A stretch of DNA of 64,000 nt from Deltaproteobacteria bacterium. Lineage in GTDB: Bacteria; Myxococcota_A; Polyangia; GCA-2747355. Both the position numbers and the translations under genes were made by a program. Location of the stretch: positions 1-64,000 of the forward strand of contig JACKDQ010000006.1 of assembly GCA_020633415.1 (NCBI GenBank), given 5' to 3'. The notes below the pieces were generated by a model. That model had not been told where the DNA came from, made no database searches, and saw only the letters and a list, made by a program, of their open reading frames with translations. Of this stretch, positions 43,887 to 52,925 are shown piece by piece; position 1 is the first letter of the stretch; every line of letters starts with the position of its first letter.

Positions 43887-45809
43887 ATGGGGCAATCCAC
43901 AGATACGCTATTGAATGACCTGCTGGAAAGTACCAGCGACCCGATCATGATCGCCGACAGCGAGGGCAAACCACTCGCCTTCAATTCCGCCTACGTCGCG
44001 GTCATCCGTGAGGCGCTCGCTATCGAGATGCGACCCGGCCTACAGCCACACAAGCTGCTTGACGATCCACAACAGATCGCCCTTTGGGAAGGCGTTCATC
44101 GTCGGGCGCTAGGCGGTGAGCGCTTCACCTTTGAGTACGCGCTCCGTCTCTCTGAGAGCGACGAGCGCTACTACCAATTTGCCTTTACCCCGGTCTTCCG
44201 CGACGGCAAGGTCACGGGCTTCACCGAGGTCGCTCGCGACATCACGGCGCTGAAGCGAACAGAGCAAGCGCTCGCAGCCACCGCCCGCGATCTCAACGAG
44301 TCCCAGGAGGTCGCCCGGGTCGGCAGCTATCACCTCGACATCACCTCCGACTGCTGGCGCAGTTCACCGATGCTCGATCGCATCTTCGGCATCAGTGCCG
44401 ACGACAAGCGCACGATCGAAAGCTGGGGAGAAATCATCCATCCCGATCATCGACAGGAGATGCTCGACTACTTCCGCAGCGAAGTGCTGGGGCAAGGCAA
44501 GCCCTTCGACCGCGAATACCAGATCATCCGGCGCGACGATCAGCAGGTGCGCTGGGTTCACGGACTCGGGCGGCTGCACCTCGATGAAAGCGGCGCACCG
44601 ATCGGAATGCTCGGGACGATCCGCGACATTACCGAGCAACGGCTGCTCGAAGAGCGCCTGCGCCAGCGTGACCGGCTCGAAGCGATCGGACAACTCGCGG
44701 GCGGGGTCGCTCACGACTTCAACAACCAACTGATGGTAATCCTCGGCTTTGTGGACCTGCTCGAGGGGCAGATCGCCAACCCGAACGAGGTCAACCCGCA
44801 TATCCTCGGCATCCGTCGCGCAGCCGAAAGCGCCGCCCGTCTGACCGACGAGCTGTTGGCCTTCGCCAGAAAGGGGCGCAAGCAGAACAGCGCGGTCGAC
44901 CTCCACCAATTGGTCGAACAGGTGCGCTCGATCCTTCTGCATACCGTCGACAAACGGATCGTCATCGAAACACGCCTCGAGGCCAAGCGGGCGATGACCT
45001 ACGGCGATCCCGCGTTGCTGCAAAACGCCCTGCTCAACCTCGCGATCAACGCCCGCGATGCGATGGCCGAAGGTGGTAAATTGACCTTCTGCTCACGCGC
45101 AGTCACCCTCGAGAGCGACGATCCCCAACTGAAGCTGCCGGCCGGCGAATACATCGAGCTCGGCGTCAGCGATACCGGAGATGGCATCCCGCAGCATGTC
45201 CAACAACAGATCTTCGAGCCCTTCTTCACCACAAAGGGCACAGCGGGCACCGGGATGGGACTTGCCGCGGTATACGGCACAATCAAGTCACACCGCGGGG
45301 CAATCCGCGTCGATAGCGCGATCAACAGTGGGACAACGTTCACCCTAATACTGCCTTGGCACGCCGGCGCAGCCCGCGATACAACCAAGCCCAGGGGTCG
45401 CGGCCAGACTTCACCGCAACTGCGCGGTCGGACGGCGCTGGTCGTCGATGACGAACCGCTTGTCCGCAACGTCATCGTAGAGATGCTGCGCCGACGCGGA
45501 TGCGACACGCAGGCCTGCGAAGATGGGGTGGCTGCGGTCGAGCTGATTCGTAGCAAGAAGGAGACGATCGATTTCGTCGTGATCGACGTAACGATGCCAC
45601 GACTCGATGGTGTCACCGCACTGAGCAGGATGCGCGATCACCACCCAACGCTGCGCGCGATCCTCACATCGGGCTATGACAAGTTGGCGTCGGCATCGGA
45701 CAATCAGGATGAGCGAACGTACTTCTTGCGCAAGCCGTTTCGGATCGATGAGTTTTACGACGCACTCGATCAGCTGTGGAATCCCCAGGAAAGAGCCGGC
45801 GGCGCGTAG
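43887..45809 (+). CDS. Hybrid PAS-PAS histidine kinase with receiver domain
   Basis: The 640-residue product begins at ATG 43887 (GGTGAGG upstream). It has two PAS domains (about 15-130, and 150-260 with EYQIIRRDDQQVRWVHGLGR), a phosphoacceptor helix with AGGVAHDFNNQLMVILGF, an HATPase domain (NLAINARDAMAEGGKL, DTGDGIPQHVQQQIFEPFF) and a C-terminal receiver domain (ALVVDDEPLVRNV, DFVVIDVTMPRLDG). It is soluble by prediction. It has the same H-box type as the hybrid kinase at 5168-6769. The target is unknown. Confidence 0.9.
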   Translation: MGQSTDTLLNDLLESTSDPIMIADSEGKPLAFNSAYVAVIREALAIEMRPGLQPHKLLDDPQQIALWEGVHRRALGGERFTFEYALRLSESDERYYQFAFTPVFRDGKVTGFTEVARDITALKRTEQALAATARDLNESQEVARVGSYHLDITSDCWRSSPMLDRIFGISADDKRTIESWGEIIHPDHRQEMLDYFRSEVLGQGKPFDREYQIIRRDDQQVRWVHGLGRLHLDESGAPIGMLGTIRDITEQRLLEERLRQRDRLEAIGQLAGGVAHDFNNQLMVILGFVDLLEGQIANPNEVNPHILGIRRAAESAARLTDELLAFARKGRKQNSAVDLHQLVEQVRSILLHTVDKRIVIETRLEAKRAMTYGDPALLQNALLNLAINARDAMAEGGKLTFCSRAVTLESDDPQLKLPAGEYIELGVSDTGDGIPQHVQQQIFEPFFTTKGTAGTGMGLAAVYGTIKSHRGAIRVDSAINSGTTFTLILPWHAGAARDTTKPRGRGQTSPQLRGRTALVVDDEPLVRNVIVEMLRRRGCDTQACEDGVAAVELIRSKKETIDFVVIDVTMPRLDGVTALSRMRDHHPTLRAILTSGYDKLASASDNQDERTYFLRKPFRIDEFYDALDQLWNPQERAGGA

Positions 45810-45987
45810 CTCGGGGCACCAGCGTTGTGGCACAAAGTGCCAACTCGGCAAGCGGCAAGACCTCCGCCGAACAGCGCCCGATGCCGTCAATTCGACTGAC
45901 CAGCTGAGCGCGCCACCGCACGGTCATATCTCCCCACCTCGTGGTGCGCATCTTCACAATACACAATGTTGTCGCGGACTCAGCCCT

Positions 45988-46004
45988 TGGCATTAACTGT
46001 GCAT
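45988..46004 (+). promoter_or_regulatory. Sigma-54 promoter-like site
   Basis: tggcattaactgtgcat keeps TGGCA, the GG-N10-GC spacing and TGCA at the -12 element (first T of TTGC replaced by G). It lies 50 bp before the lipoprotein gene at 46054. Confidence 0.4.
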
Positions 46005-46053
46005 TGAATCGCCTCGCCGGTGCAATACCGACTCACACGACAGGAAGATACTC

Positions 46054-46449
46054 ATGAAACGCATCGTTTGTCTGATCCTCGCCGTAGCCCTTGGTGCGTG
46101 CGGTCAGCTCGGTGATGATCGGACCACAGGTGGTAGCGGAAAAGGCGAATTCACAGCCGATGGCGGACCAGCGAAGCTAAACACTGAGCAAGCGGTGACC
46201 AAGACGATCAACGGCATGCTCTGCTATTGCTGTGACGCCAAGCAGGAGAAGGCGCACTACTGGTGCCTTGATCCCGAAGACCTCAGCAAACATGGCGACA
46301 AGAACGCCGACAAGAAGGTCGAAATCTCTTTTGACGACTTCGCCGGGCAATCGGCTGAAACCCGCGCTGTAGAAGCTTGTCAGCCGCTGCCCAGCTGCGC
46401 AGGCTACATGAATTACATCAACAAGGCGCTCGGCCACGACAAGCCCTAG
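46054..46449 (+). CDS. Small Cys-containing lipoprotein, unknown function
   Basis: The 131-residue product has a signal peptide and lipobox (AVALGAC, Cys16), then a Gly/Asp linker and a domain with six cysteines (MLCYCCDAKQEKAHYWCLD, ACQPLPSC). The CYCCDA and WC spacing could bind a metal or form disulfides. No family is recognised. A sigma-54-like site lies upstream. Confidence 0.6.
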   Translation: MKRIVCLILAVALGACGQLGDDRTTGGSGKGEFTADGGPAKLNTEQAVTKTINGMLCYCCDAKQEKAHYWCLDPEDLSKHGDKNADKKVEISFDDFAGQSAETRAVEACQPLPSCAGYMNYINKALGHDKP

Positions 46450-46915
46450 GCGGTTCGCCCAACGAGCGCGCAACGGTCAGGCATTGCTCGTCCAGTCTGC
46501 CGACCACACGGTCTACATCGACAAGATCGCCGTCGAACTAACCGCCTTGTAGACCGCGCGAGCGCCTCACCATCGGTCGGATTCTGCGCGCCCTAAGCCG
46601 GCGGTTGGTCGGCAAGCGGAAGCGACGCGCGTCCGCGATGTGCCCGGACCGCATCCACTCAGCATCGCTTCGCAAACCCCGTTGACGCTGCCCGACTGTC
46701 AAACGCAAATCATCGCGCGTGCGATTTTCGCTTGCCTCCACGATGCAGCTGTGGACACTTGGCGAAACAAGAATAACACCTAGCATTGATACGAATAGCG
46801 GCCGTTCAATAAAAGAACAATTCGCTAGCATGCATCAGAATCCGCCTTTGCAAGGGGCGGCACGCGCGCACCTAGCAGGGGTGCAAGACCGAAAGATGAA
46901 ATGGGGAGGGTAGAG
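46450..46915. other. 466-bp intergenic region with a possible coding remnant
   Basis: Directly after the lipoprotein gene, 46451-46552 on the plus strand reads GQALLVQSADHTVYIDK then IAVELTAL and a TAG, which looks like the C-terminus of a former protein but has no start. The rest up to 46915 has no convincing gene. GGGAGGG just before 46916 is the ribosome-binding site of the next gene. Confidence 0.35.
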
Positions 46916-47911
46916 ATGAATCGACGAATGTGTGCGTTTACTGGCCTGGCAGCCGCCGTGATGCTGTGCGCCTGCGGGTCGCCAACGGAGCTCTCAAAAG
47001 CCCAAAAGGCGGTGGGAACGGACGACTGGCAGCTAATCGGCTACGGCATCGAGCGCTGCGGCACGACCGATAGCTGCGATGAAGCGACGAGTGGGCCATG
47101 GGATTCGAAGCTCTACGCGGTCTACGTTAACAACAACTATTCGATGGAGTGGGCCGCCGAATACATCGATGACCTACCCACCGACTACGACACACTCGAT
47201 CGCGGCGGCTTGTCAGCCCACCCAACCGATGACGACAAGCTCTACTTCCTGCGGGCATTCGGTTCGACGAGCTACCTCTACACCTACACGATCAGCACGA
47301 GCAGTTGGTCGTCACCGGTGACGTTCAGTTCGCCAACCCCCGCGCACTACTGGGGCCTCGGCGCGGTCTATAGTCAAACCGACCTTCGCACCGTGATCTA
47401 TGGACCAGGCGCGTCAACGCGAGCGCTCGACATGGACCCCAGCGACGGCAGCACCAGCACCGTGGCAACGTTTAGCGGATCTTCCGTCTACCCGATCAGC
47501 GACAACGCCGGCAGCTACGTCTCCAAACGGCAATACTACGCCGGACAAGAAGCCGGCTACCACTACACCACCGATCTAGGGACCACCGGCTCGACGTACT
47601 ATACCGATATCACCGAGGACTGGATCGTCGGTCTGGCGGCCAACCCGATCCGCCTTTACGGCCAACTAGAAAACGAGGACTACGACTTCGGCTGCACCAG
47701 CTGGGAATTCTTTGCGGCAACAAACACCGGCTCCAGCGGCACTACCAACAACGATACCAGCGAACTATACCTGCTCAACATCAACAGCGGCGCTGCTGAG
47801 AAGCTGACATTCGTCGGTGACTTTGCCAGCACTGCCCCCGCGCTGCGCGATCTCTCGAGTCTGCCGGGCTGGACCAGCGCGAGCTACACCGCGATCCCCT
47901 GCCTTCGCTAG
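46916..47911 (+). CDS. Lipoprotein, probable beta-propeller-like, unknown function
   Basis: From the ATG at 46916 the product has 331 residues: a signal peptide with lipobox (VMLCAC), then a Tyr, Ser and Thr-rich beta domain with repeats like KLYAVYVNNNYSMEWAAEYI, KLYFLRAFGSTSYLYTYTIS and SELYLLNINSGAAEKLTFVG. The recurring 'LY.....t....' strands suggest a beta-propeller. No family is recognised. It converges on the gene at 47981. Confidence 0.6.
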   Translation: MNRRMCAFTGLAAAVMLCACGSPTELSKAQKAVGTDDWQLIGYGIERCGTTDSCDEATSGPWDSKLYAVYVNNNYSMEWAAEYIDDLPTDYDTLDRGGLSAHPTDDDKLYFLRAFGSTSYLYTYTISTSSWSSPVTFSSPTPAHYWGLGAVYSQTDLRTVIYGPGASTRALDMDPSDGSTSTVATFSGSSVYPISDNAGSYVSKRQYYAGQEAGYHYTTDLGTTGSTYYTDITEDWIVGLAANPIRLYGQLENEDYDFGCTSWEFFAATNTGSSGTTNNDTSELYLLNINSGAAEKLTFVGDFASTAPALRDLSSLPGWTSASYTAIPCLR

Positions 47912-47925
47912 CCGGGACCTTTACA

Positions 47926-47949
47926 CCTCGGCGGCGTTCGTCGCCGAGG
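47926..47949. terminator. Strong hairpin between convergent genes
   Basis: cctcggcg and cgccgagg form an 8-bp perfect stem, extended by a G-T and a C-G pair around a GTTC loop, in the 69-bp gap between the convergent ends at 47911 and 47981. A short T-stretch is lacking on either side. Confidence 0.55.
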
Positions 47950-47980
47950 CAGCCGCTTGACCGGGCGCCGCACGACGGCG

Positions 47981-49552
47981 CTAGAAGGTCGGCGCGCTGA
48001 GCGGGCCGAGGCCGGCGGCTTTGAGATCCTGCTCGACGTCGGCAATGAAGTCGTCTAGCAGAGGGCGAGGAACATCGTACTTGCCCGGCGGCTTGCCGAA
48101 CAGCGTCATCGCAAAATCCACTCCCAAGAAGGTCAGGCCGCGGGTCAGCTGGATGTAGAGATCAGGCTCGCTAGCCCCACGAACCAGATTGATCACCCGC
48201 GAGCTCTTGGGAAAGAGCAACGCCTTGCCATCGACGACAAAAACCATCGGTGGCGCAACATCATCGTGGACCTCGATCGATGAGCGCCCAAAACGCAGAT
48301 GGCCGGCAACCGCCTCTCGAACCTGCCCGTTGGCGACGACCGCATCGAGCTCGCCGGGCGAAGCCAAATTGAAAACCACATCGCCGTCGCCGAACAGCTC
48401 GGGATGGGTTCGGTAGGGGTCTTCGCCCGTCGCCAGCGCGATGATCTTCTCACCGATCGCCTTTGCCTCGCCGGCTGAATGGATCGGTGTCACACCGTTG
48501 GCGATCGCGCGCTCGACCAACGCCCGATCGCTGGCAAAGCGGGTGTCGAAGGCGTAGAGCCGCCGGCCCCGCTGACGAAGTGCGCGTCCCGTAGCTGGGC
48601 CAACGTTGCCATAGCCGACCAACAGCATCGGCATCTCTTCGGGCACCTCGAGCCCGGCGGCCGCGAGCTCGCCAAGTTCGTCGAGCATTGCCTTCGCGCA
48701 GCCCACACCGATCGTCGGCGATTCAAAGGTCAGCTTATAGGGGTCGGCACCGATGTCGACAAACGGCAGCTGAGCCGTCAAGGGAAAGCGGTTTTCTGCG
48801 CTAGCTTTGCGCAGTGCAGCGATACGCTTCTCGCCCTTCTTGGTGGTCTCGACGACGACGATTCGTTGCTTGAGCCCTGCCGGGAAATTCGGCTGGGCGA
48901 CGAGCCAACTAAGCATCGCGTGGAGCCGGCCACCGTGACCAAGGACAACAAATCGCGCATTGGGATCGGCCTTGGCCTCAGCTAGCAGATAGCTCACCAG
49001 ACGCCGATAGCGCTGGCGGAGATTCATACGCTCGACCGATATCAGGCGATGGCTCGTTTCCTCAAACAGCAGGCCGCGCCGCGCATCGGGGTGTTCGGAG
49101 TGGTCGTTGCCGATGACCAAGTGACCTCCGGCCTGGACCCCTGAATCGACCAGCGCCTCGAATAGCAGCTTCATCGATGGAACCAAGTGCAGATCGCTGA
49201 TCACGTAGATGCCCGAGAAGCGCTGAGCCTTGGCGCGCTCGGCCACGAGCCGCTCGAAGGCCGGCATCGTCGTCCCAGCTGGCACCTTGCCCTGTAGCCG
49301 ATCGAGTCGGCGCTCAAGACGTGCCACTTCGCCTATGCGGGGCTCTAGACCAAACAGCGTGTCGGGTTGATTGCAGACCTGCAGTTGCGTCTGCGTCGTG
49401 CGGATCGGATTGAGGGTCCACAGCCGCCGAGCAAGCTGCTGGTAGAACCGGCGCTGCTCGTGCCGGCGCTCAGCGCGGGCAAGCGGCGCGGCCAGCAGCA
49501 ACATAGCGATCCACAGCGCAGTCCTCACTCGGCGAGAAAATACAAGATCCAT
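47981..49552 (-). CDS. Exported protein with an adenosylhomocysteinase-like NAD-binding domain
   Basis: The 523-residue product has a Sec signal peptide (ALWIAMLLLAAPLARA). Around residue 315 is MLLVGYGNVGPATGRALRQRGRRLYAFD, a GxGxxG Rossmann fold very like the NAD-binding domain of S-adenosylhomocysteine hydrolase, followed by GEDPYRTHPELF and GDGDVVFNLASPGELDAV, where the hydrolase has its dinucleotide-fold second half. The N-terminal half (VISDLHLVPSMKLLFEAL, HLVIGNDHSEH, VVVETTKKGEKRIAALR) is also reminiscent of it. An exported form would have no obvious access to NAD, so the role is unclear; catalysis is doubtful. Confidence 0.6.
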   Translation of the reverse strand: MDLVFSRRVRTALWIAMLLLAAPLARAERRHEQRRFYQQLARRLWTLNPIRTTQTQLQVCNQPDTLFGLEPRIGEVARLERRLDRLQGKVPAGTTMPAFERLVAERAKAQRFSGIYVISDLHLVPSMKLLFEALVDSGVQAGGHLVIGNDHSEHPDARRGLLFEETSHRLISVERMNLRQRYRRLVSYLLAEAKADPNARFVVLGHGGRLHAMLSWLVAQPNFPAGLKQRIVVVETTKKGEKRIAALRKASAENRFPLTAQLPFVDIGADPYKLTFESPTIGVGCAKAMLDELGELAAAGLEVPEEMPMLLVGYGNVGPATGRALRQRGRRLYAFDTRFASDRALVERAIANGVTPIHSAGEAKAIGEKIIALATGEDPYRTHPELFGDGDVVFNLASPGELDAVVANGQVREAVAGHLRFGRSSIEVHDDVAPPMVFVVDGKALLFPKSSRVINLVRGASEPDLYIQLTRGLTFLGVDFAMTLFGKPPGKYDVPRPLLDDFIADVEQDLKAAGLGPLSAPTF

Positions 49553-49827
49553 GCCGCCGATTAACTGCTGAAGATGATGATCCCGCGCAGTTCTGACGCC
49601 ACGTTTTTCGGAGACCCCGGCACCAGAGCAGCCGCACCGGCAGGGTATTGCCCAGAGCGCTCAGCTTGGCCCGTTTTGCCGTCTTAGCGCTCCGCTTGCG
49701 GCCAGTGGGGTCTTTGGCGAATGCGAGCCATCGGCTGCGCCGTACCGCTAAGACACCAAGAGCACTGGGCAAAGCCTCCGCGGGGCCGCGAGTTGCTGGC
49801 GACCCGCCCGTTCACTATCCTCTACCG

Positions 49828-50781
49828 ATGGAAACCTGGTCTCGACCGTCGATCTTTGAAGCCCTGGGATTGTTTCCGCTCAAAGAGCGGGCACAGCAGG
49901 CACTGCTCGTGCTGCGCGGTGCCGAGGACGTGCCACCGTCGCGCTTTGACTACACCAGCTTGGCGATGTTGCGCCCACGGTTGGCGTTGCCGCTCTGGTT
50001 GGGTCGCTTCCCGATACCGAAGAAGATCATCATCACCAATCTGTATAATCACCGCCAAACACCGGTGGAAGACGGTTGGTCGGTGCGCCGCACCCAAGTC
50101 AAAGATTTCCGCGGCGGAGAGCTGACCTACGATAGCCACAACGGCACGGATTTCTCGATTCCCGTCGGTACGCTGCTTGTCGCGCCCGCGCCCTGTCGGG
50201 TCGCCCGCGTCTATGCCGAATACAACCGCGGCGGACACAAGGTTGTGCTCGACCACGGTGATGGCCTGATCACCTGCTCGGCCCATCTGGCGCGGCCGTG
50301 TGTCGAGGAGGGCCAGCTGCTGCGCGCGGGCGATCCGTATGCGATCAGCGGCTATAGCGGCATCGACGCCTTGACGACCTTCCCCTGGGGAACACCCCAT
50401 GTGCACTTCAATGTTTGGCTCAACGGCGAGCCGGTCGACCCCTTTGCCTTTGGCGACCAAAGGTCGTTGTGGATCGGCGGTGAGCCGCAGTTCTGCCCAC
50501 CGACAACGATGCTGAGCGAGCGACCCGCCGCGGAGTTCGACGCGCAGCGCATCGAGACGATCCTGGCGACCTGCAAAACCGCTAGCACTCGGCAATGGTT
50601 AAGATCGATCAGCGACATTGCGACGCGCGGCGCCTATCTGGTCTGCGAACAAAACTACTACCCGACGAGATTTCCGCGCCGCGGCAACGTCTATAAGCAG
50701 ATTACCGCTCGCGGGCCGCGCCTCTTCCTGCCCTTCCGCAGCAGCGACTTTGACGGCGTCGTCTTCGCCGATCAGCTCTAG
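49828..50781 (+). CDS. M23-family peptidase-like protein
   Basis: The 317-residue product contains the M23 (LytM/lysostaphin-like) zinc motifs HNGTDFSIPVG (H-x-G-x-D, about 106-116) and HVHFNVW (H-x-H, about 192), with the intervening AYAEYNRGGHKVVLDHGDGLITCSAHL-type core. Such enzymes cut peptide bridges in peptidoglycan. No signal peptide is visible from the ATG at 49828, so export is unclear. The C-terminal 100 residues form an extra region of unknown type. Confidence 0.75.
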   Translation: METWSRPSIFEALGLFPLKERAQQALLVLRGAEDVPPSRFDYTSLAMLRPRLALPLWLGRFPIPKKIIITNLYNHRQTPVEDGWSVRRTQVKDFRGGELTYDSHNGTDFSIPVGTLLVAPAPCRVARVYAEYNRGGHKVVLDHGDGLITCSAHLARPCVEEGQLLRAGDPYAISGYSGIDALTTFPWGTPHVHFNVWLNGEPVDPFAFGDQRSLWIGGEPQFCPPTTMLSERPAAEFDAQRIETILATCKTASTRQWLRSISDIATRGAYLVCEQNYYPTRFPRRGNVYKQITARGPRLFLPFRSSDFDGVVFADQL

Positions 50782-50944
50782 GCGATCCTCCGCCGTTCCG
50801 GCCAAATCTCCAACCGACCCGAGTGCCGTTCACCGTCGCTGATCTGGCTGATTCGTACACCTGTCCTATTCGCCAGTTGCGGCCGCAAATGCCAGCGGCG
50901 CGGCATTTCCGCTGCGATTGTCGGCGCATGGCCTTCACTCGGAC

Positions 50945-50960
50945 GGGCATGACCCTTGCT
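50945..50960 (+). promoter_or_regulatory. Sigma-54 promoter-like site
   Basis: gggcatgacccttgct matches TGGCACG-N4-TTGCW with two mismatches and exact GG-N10-GC spacing. It lies 44 bp before the ATG at 51004. Confidence 0.5.
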
Positions 50961-51003
50961 TTTCCTAGCGATCGGACCAGCGTCTCTGCTGGAGCAGGTA
51001 ACC

Positions 51004-51801
51004 ATGCATCGCTGCCGCCATTGGCAATCGCTGTTTCGTCCCCGGCGCTGTCTTCGGCTGCTATTGGCGCTCGCCGCGCTCGGATCTAGCGGATCTGCCG
51101 AAGCCCAGCGCTTCAAATCCAAGCCCCTCTGCAAGGCGACGCTGAAACGCGCCAAGCTGAATCCAGCCCAGTTCGTCGCAGTCAGCGCAGGCGAGCACAA
51201 GTTGGAGACGACGCTGCCCAGTGGCAGCAAGCTGATGATCTGGGAGTATAGCTATGAGGCCGGCGGCCAGCCGCGGATGTTGCGTCGTCTGACGCTTTCC
51301 CGTAAGGACGGTAACCGCGAGGTGATCGTCGATTCCTACCAACGCGACGAAGGTTTCGGCGCGGAAAACAGCACCACGGTCAGCGCCAAGTCGGGCGCAT
51401 TAACGCTGTCCGTCATCGATAACGCGCGCCGAGGGCTGCGCACGCGCCAACGCCACACGCCCCCCGAAGTGCCAGCCGACATCACCTACTTTGAAAGCAA
51501 AGACGTCGGCCTAATCAAGTCGCTGCAATTGCCGCTCAAAGCCGGCGTGCTGCTCAGCGGCAATGCAAGACTCCAGCTCGGCAAACAACGCAAACCCCAA
51601 AGCCTCGAACTGTCCGACTGGCTAGACAAGGCCGAACTGGTGATCCGCAGCGGGCTGCGCCATGCCGCCCTGAAACCGCGAGACGGCACGGCGAGCCCAA
51701 CGTCGCGAGACCCGTTGGTCGCGCAGCCCAGTCGTTCACTGATGCAGGCCTGCACGGTGCTCTTCGGACCGATCGCAACCCAATGGCAGGCCGCCGACTA
51801 G
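51004..51801 (+). CDS. Exported protein of unknown function
   Basis: The 265-residue product has an Arg-rich signal peptide (RRCLRLLLALAALGSSGSAEA), then a basic beta-rich domain (KLMIWEYSYEAGGQPRMLRR, REVIVDSYQRDEGFG). No family is recognised. A sigma-54-like site lies upstream, and the gene is followed by the redox operon at 52062. Confidence 0.55.
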   Translation: MHRCRHWQSLFRPRRCLRLLLALAALGSSGSAEAQRFKSKPLCKATLKRAKLNPAQFVAVSAGEHKLETTLPSGSKLMIWEYSYEAGGQPRMLRRLTLSRKDGNREVIVDSYQRDEGFGAENSTTVSAKSGALTLSVIDNARRGLRTRQRHTPPEVPADITYFESKDVGLIKSLQLPLKAGVLLSGNARLQLGKQRKPQSLELSDWLDKAELVIRSGLRHAALKPRDGTASPTSRDPLVAQPSRSLMQACTVLFGPIATQWQAAD

Positions 51802-51871
51802 CCGAGGCAGTCGTCGGCGATCCCACGCGCAGCCCAACACGAGCAGCGCGCGTTGCGCATCTCTACAGCCC

Positions 51872-51888
51872 TGTTGAAATGCTCAACA
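51872..51888 (+). promoter_or_regulatory. Candidate activator-binding site (upstream activating sequence) of the redox operon
   Basis: TGTTGAaatgcTCAACA is a perfect inverted repeat with 6-bp arms, about 115 bp upstream of the sigma-54-like promoter at 51994. The half-site plus spacer start (TGTTGAAAT) recurs at 56785, at a similar distance from the other sigma-54 promoter of this cluster. Confidence 0.5.
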
Positions 51889-51993
51889 AGCGCGAGCGCT
51901 AGCTTCAGCGCCCTTGGCGCAATGCGCGCAACGCCGCGCAGCTTATCTCGGCAATACTCGAACCTTGCGCCGTGCGTCGATTGCGATGCTGAC

Positions 51994-52009
51994 CGGCGCG
52001 CTTCTTGCC
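51994..52009 (+). promoter_or_regulatory. Sigma-54 promoter-like site of the redox operon
   Basis: cggcgcgcttcttgcc matches TGGCACG-N4-TTGCW with three mismatches, keeping GGC, CG, TTGC and the GG-N10-GC spacing. It lies 53 bp before the HybA-like gene. Confidence 0.45.
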
Positions 52010-52061
52010 TCACATCGTCGTGTCGGTCGCAGCAGCGATCGCAGCGACCAAGGAGCAGACC

Positions 52062-52925
52062 ATGGATCGCCGAGATGCGCTCAAGACTCTGACGTTGATC
52101 GGGTCAACCCCGCTGCTTGCAGGCACCGCCGATGGCGCTACCCGCGGCGGCGAGGAATTTGTCGGTGTACTCGTCGACACAACCAAATGCGAGGGCTGCC
52201 GCTCCTGCGAGGAGGCCTGTGCTGCCGCCAACAAACTACCGGCGCCCCCCAAAGACGACAACGTGATGGCGTCCGAGCGCGTCCCCACGCCGGGACAGTG
52301 GTCTGTCGTCAACCGTTACAAGACATCGAAGGGTGAGGTGTTCGTCAAGCGCCAGTGCTTGCATTGTTGCCAGCCAGCCTGCGCCTCGGCCTGTCTAACC
52401 CAGGCGATGCTCAAGACGCGCCAGGGACCGGTGATTTGGCGCGAAGACAAGTGCATGGGCTGTCGCTATTGCATGGTCTCTTGCCCGTTCGACGTTCCAA
52501 CTTTTGAATACGACAAGACCGTGCCGAAGATCGGCAAATGCCAACTCTGCTATAGCCGTCTGCGTGCCGGCAAGAAGCCAGCTTGCGTCGAAGAGTGTCC
52601 CAACGAGGCGCTGCTATTTGGCACGAGGCGCGAGCTGCTCGAAGAGGCGCGACGACGGATCTATCGCAACCCCGACACCTACCTCCACAGGGTCTACGGC
52701 GAGCACGAGGCTGGTGGCACACTCTGGCTCTACCTTTCAGCAGTTCCCTTTGAAGAGATCGGCTTTCGCAAACCAGTCGACAACGCGCCGCTGCCACAGC
52801 TGACCAAAGAGTTTCTCTATGCCGTCCCGGTGATATTGACGCTCTGGCCGCCATTCTTGCTGGCCCTGGCCAAGGCGATTCGTGGCCCGAAAGACAAAGA
52901 AAGCGAGGCCGGCGATGCACAGTGA
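52062..52925 (+). CDS. HybA-like periplasmic 4Fe-4S ferredoxin subunit
   Basis: The 287-residue product starts after AAGGAG with a twin-Arg-like leader (DRRDALKTLTLIGSTPLLAG). It carries four cysteine clusters for [4Fe-4S] centres: CEGCRSCEEAC, CLHCCQPACASAC, CMGCRYCMVSC and CQLC with CVEEC, the HybA/DMSOR-iron-sulfur subunit layout. A C-terminal membrane helix (AVPVILTLWPPFLLALAKAI) matches HybA. It would pass electrons between a periplasmic donor or acceptor and the quinone-linked membrane protein encoded next, which overlaps by 11 bp. No hydrogenase or molybdoenzyme subunit is adjacent. Confidence 0.85.
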   Translation: MDRRDALKTLTLIGSTPLLAGTADGATRGGEEFVGVLVDTTKCEGCRSCEEACAAANKLPAPPKDDNVMASERVPTPGQWSVVNRYKTSKGEVFVKRQCLHCCQPACASACLTQAMLKTRQGPVIWREDKCMGCRYCMVSCPFDVPTFEYDKTVPKIGKCQLCYSRLRAGKKPACVEECPNEALLFGTRRELLEEARRRIYRNPDTYLHRVYGEHEAGGTLWLYLSAVPFEEIGFRKPVDNAPLPQLTKEFLYAVPVILTLWPPFLLALAKAIRGPKDKESEAGDAQ

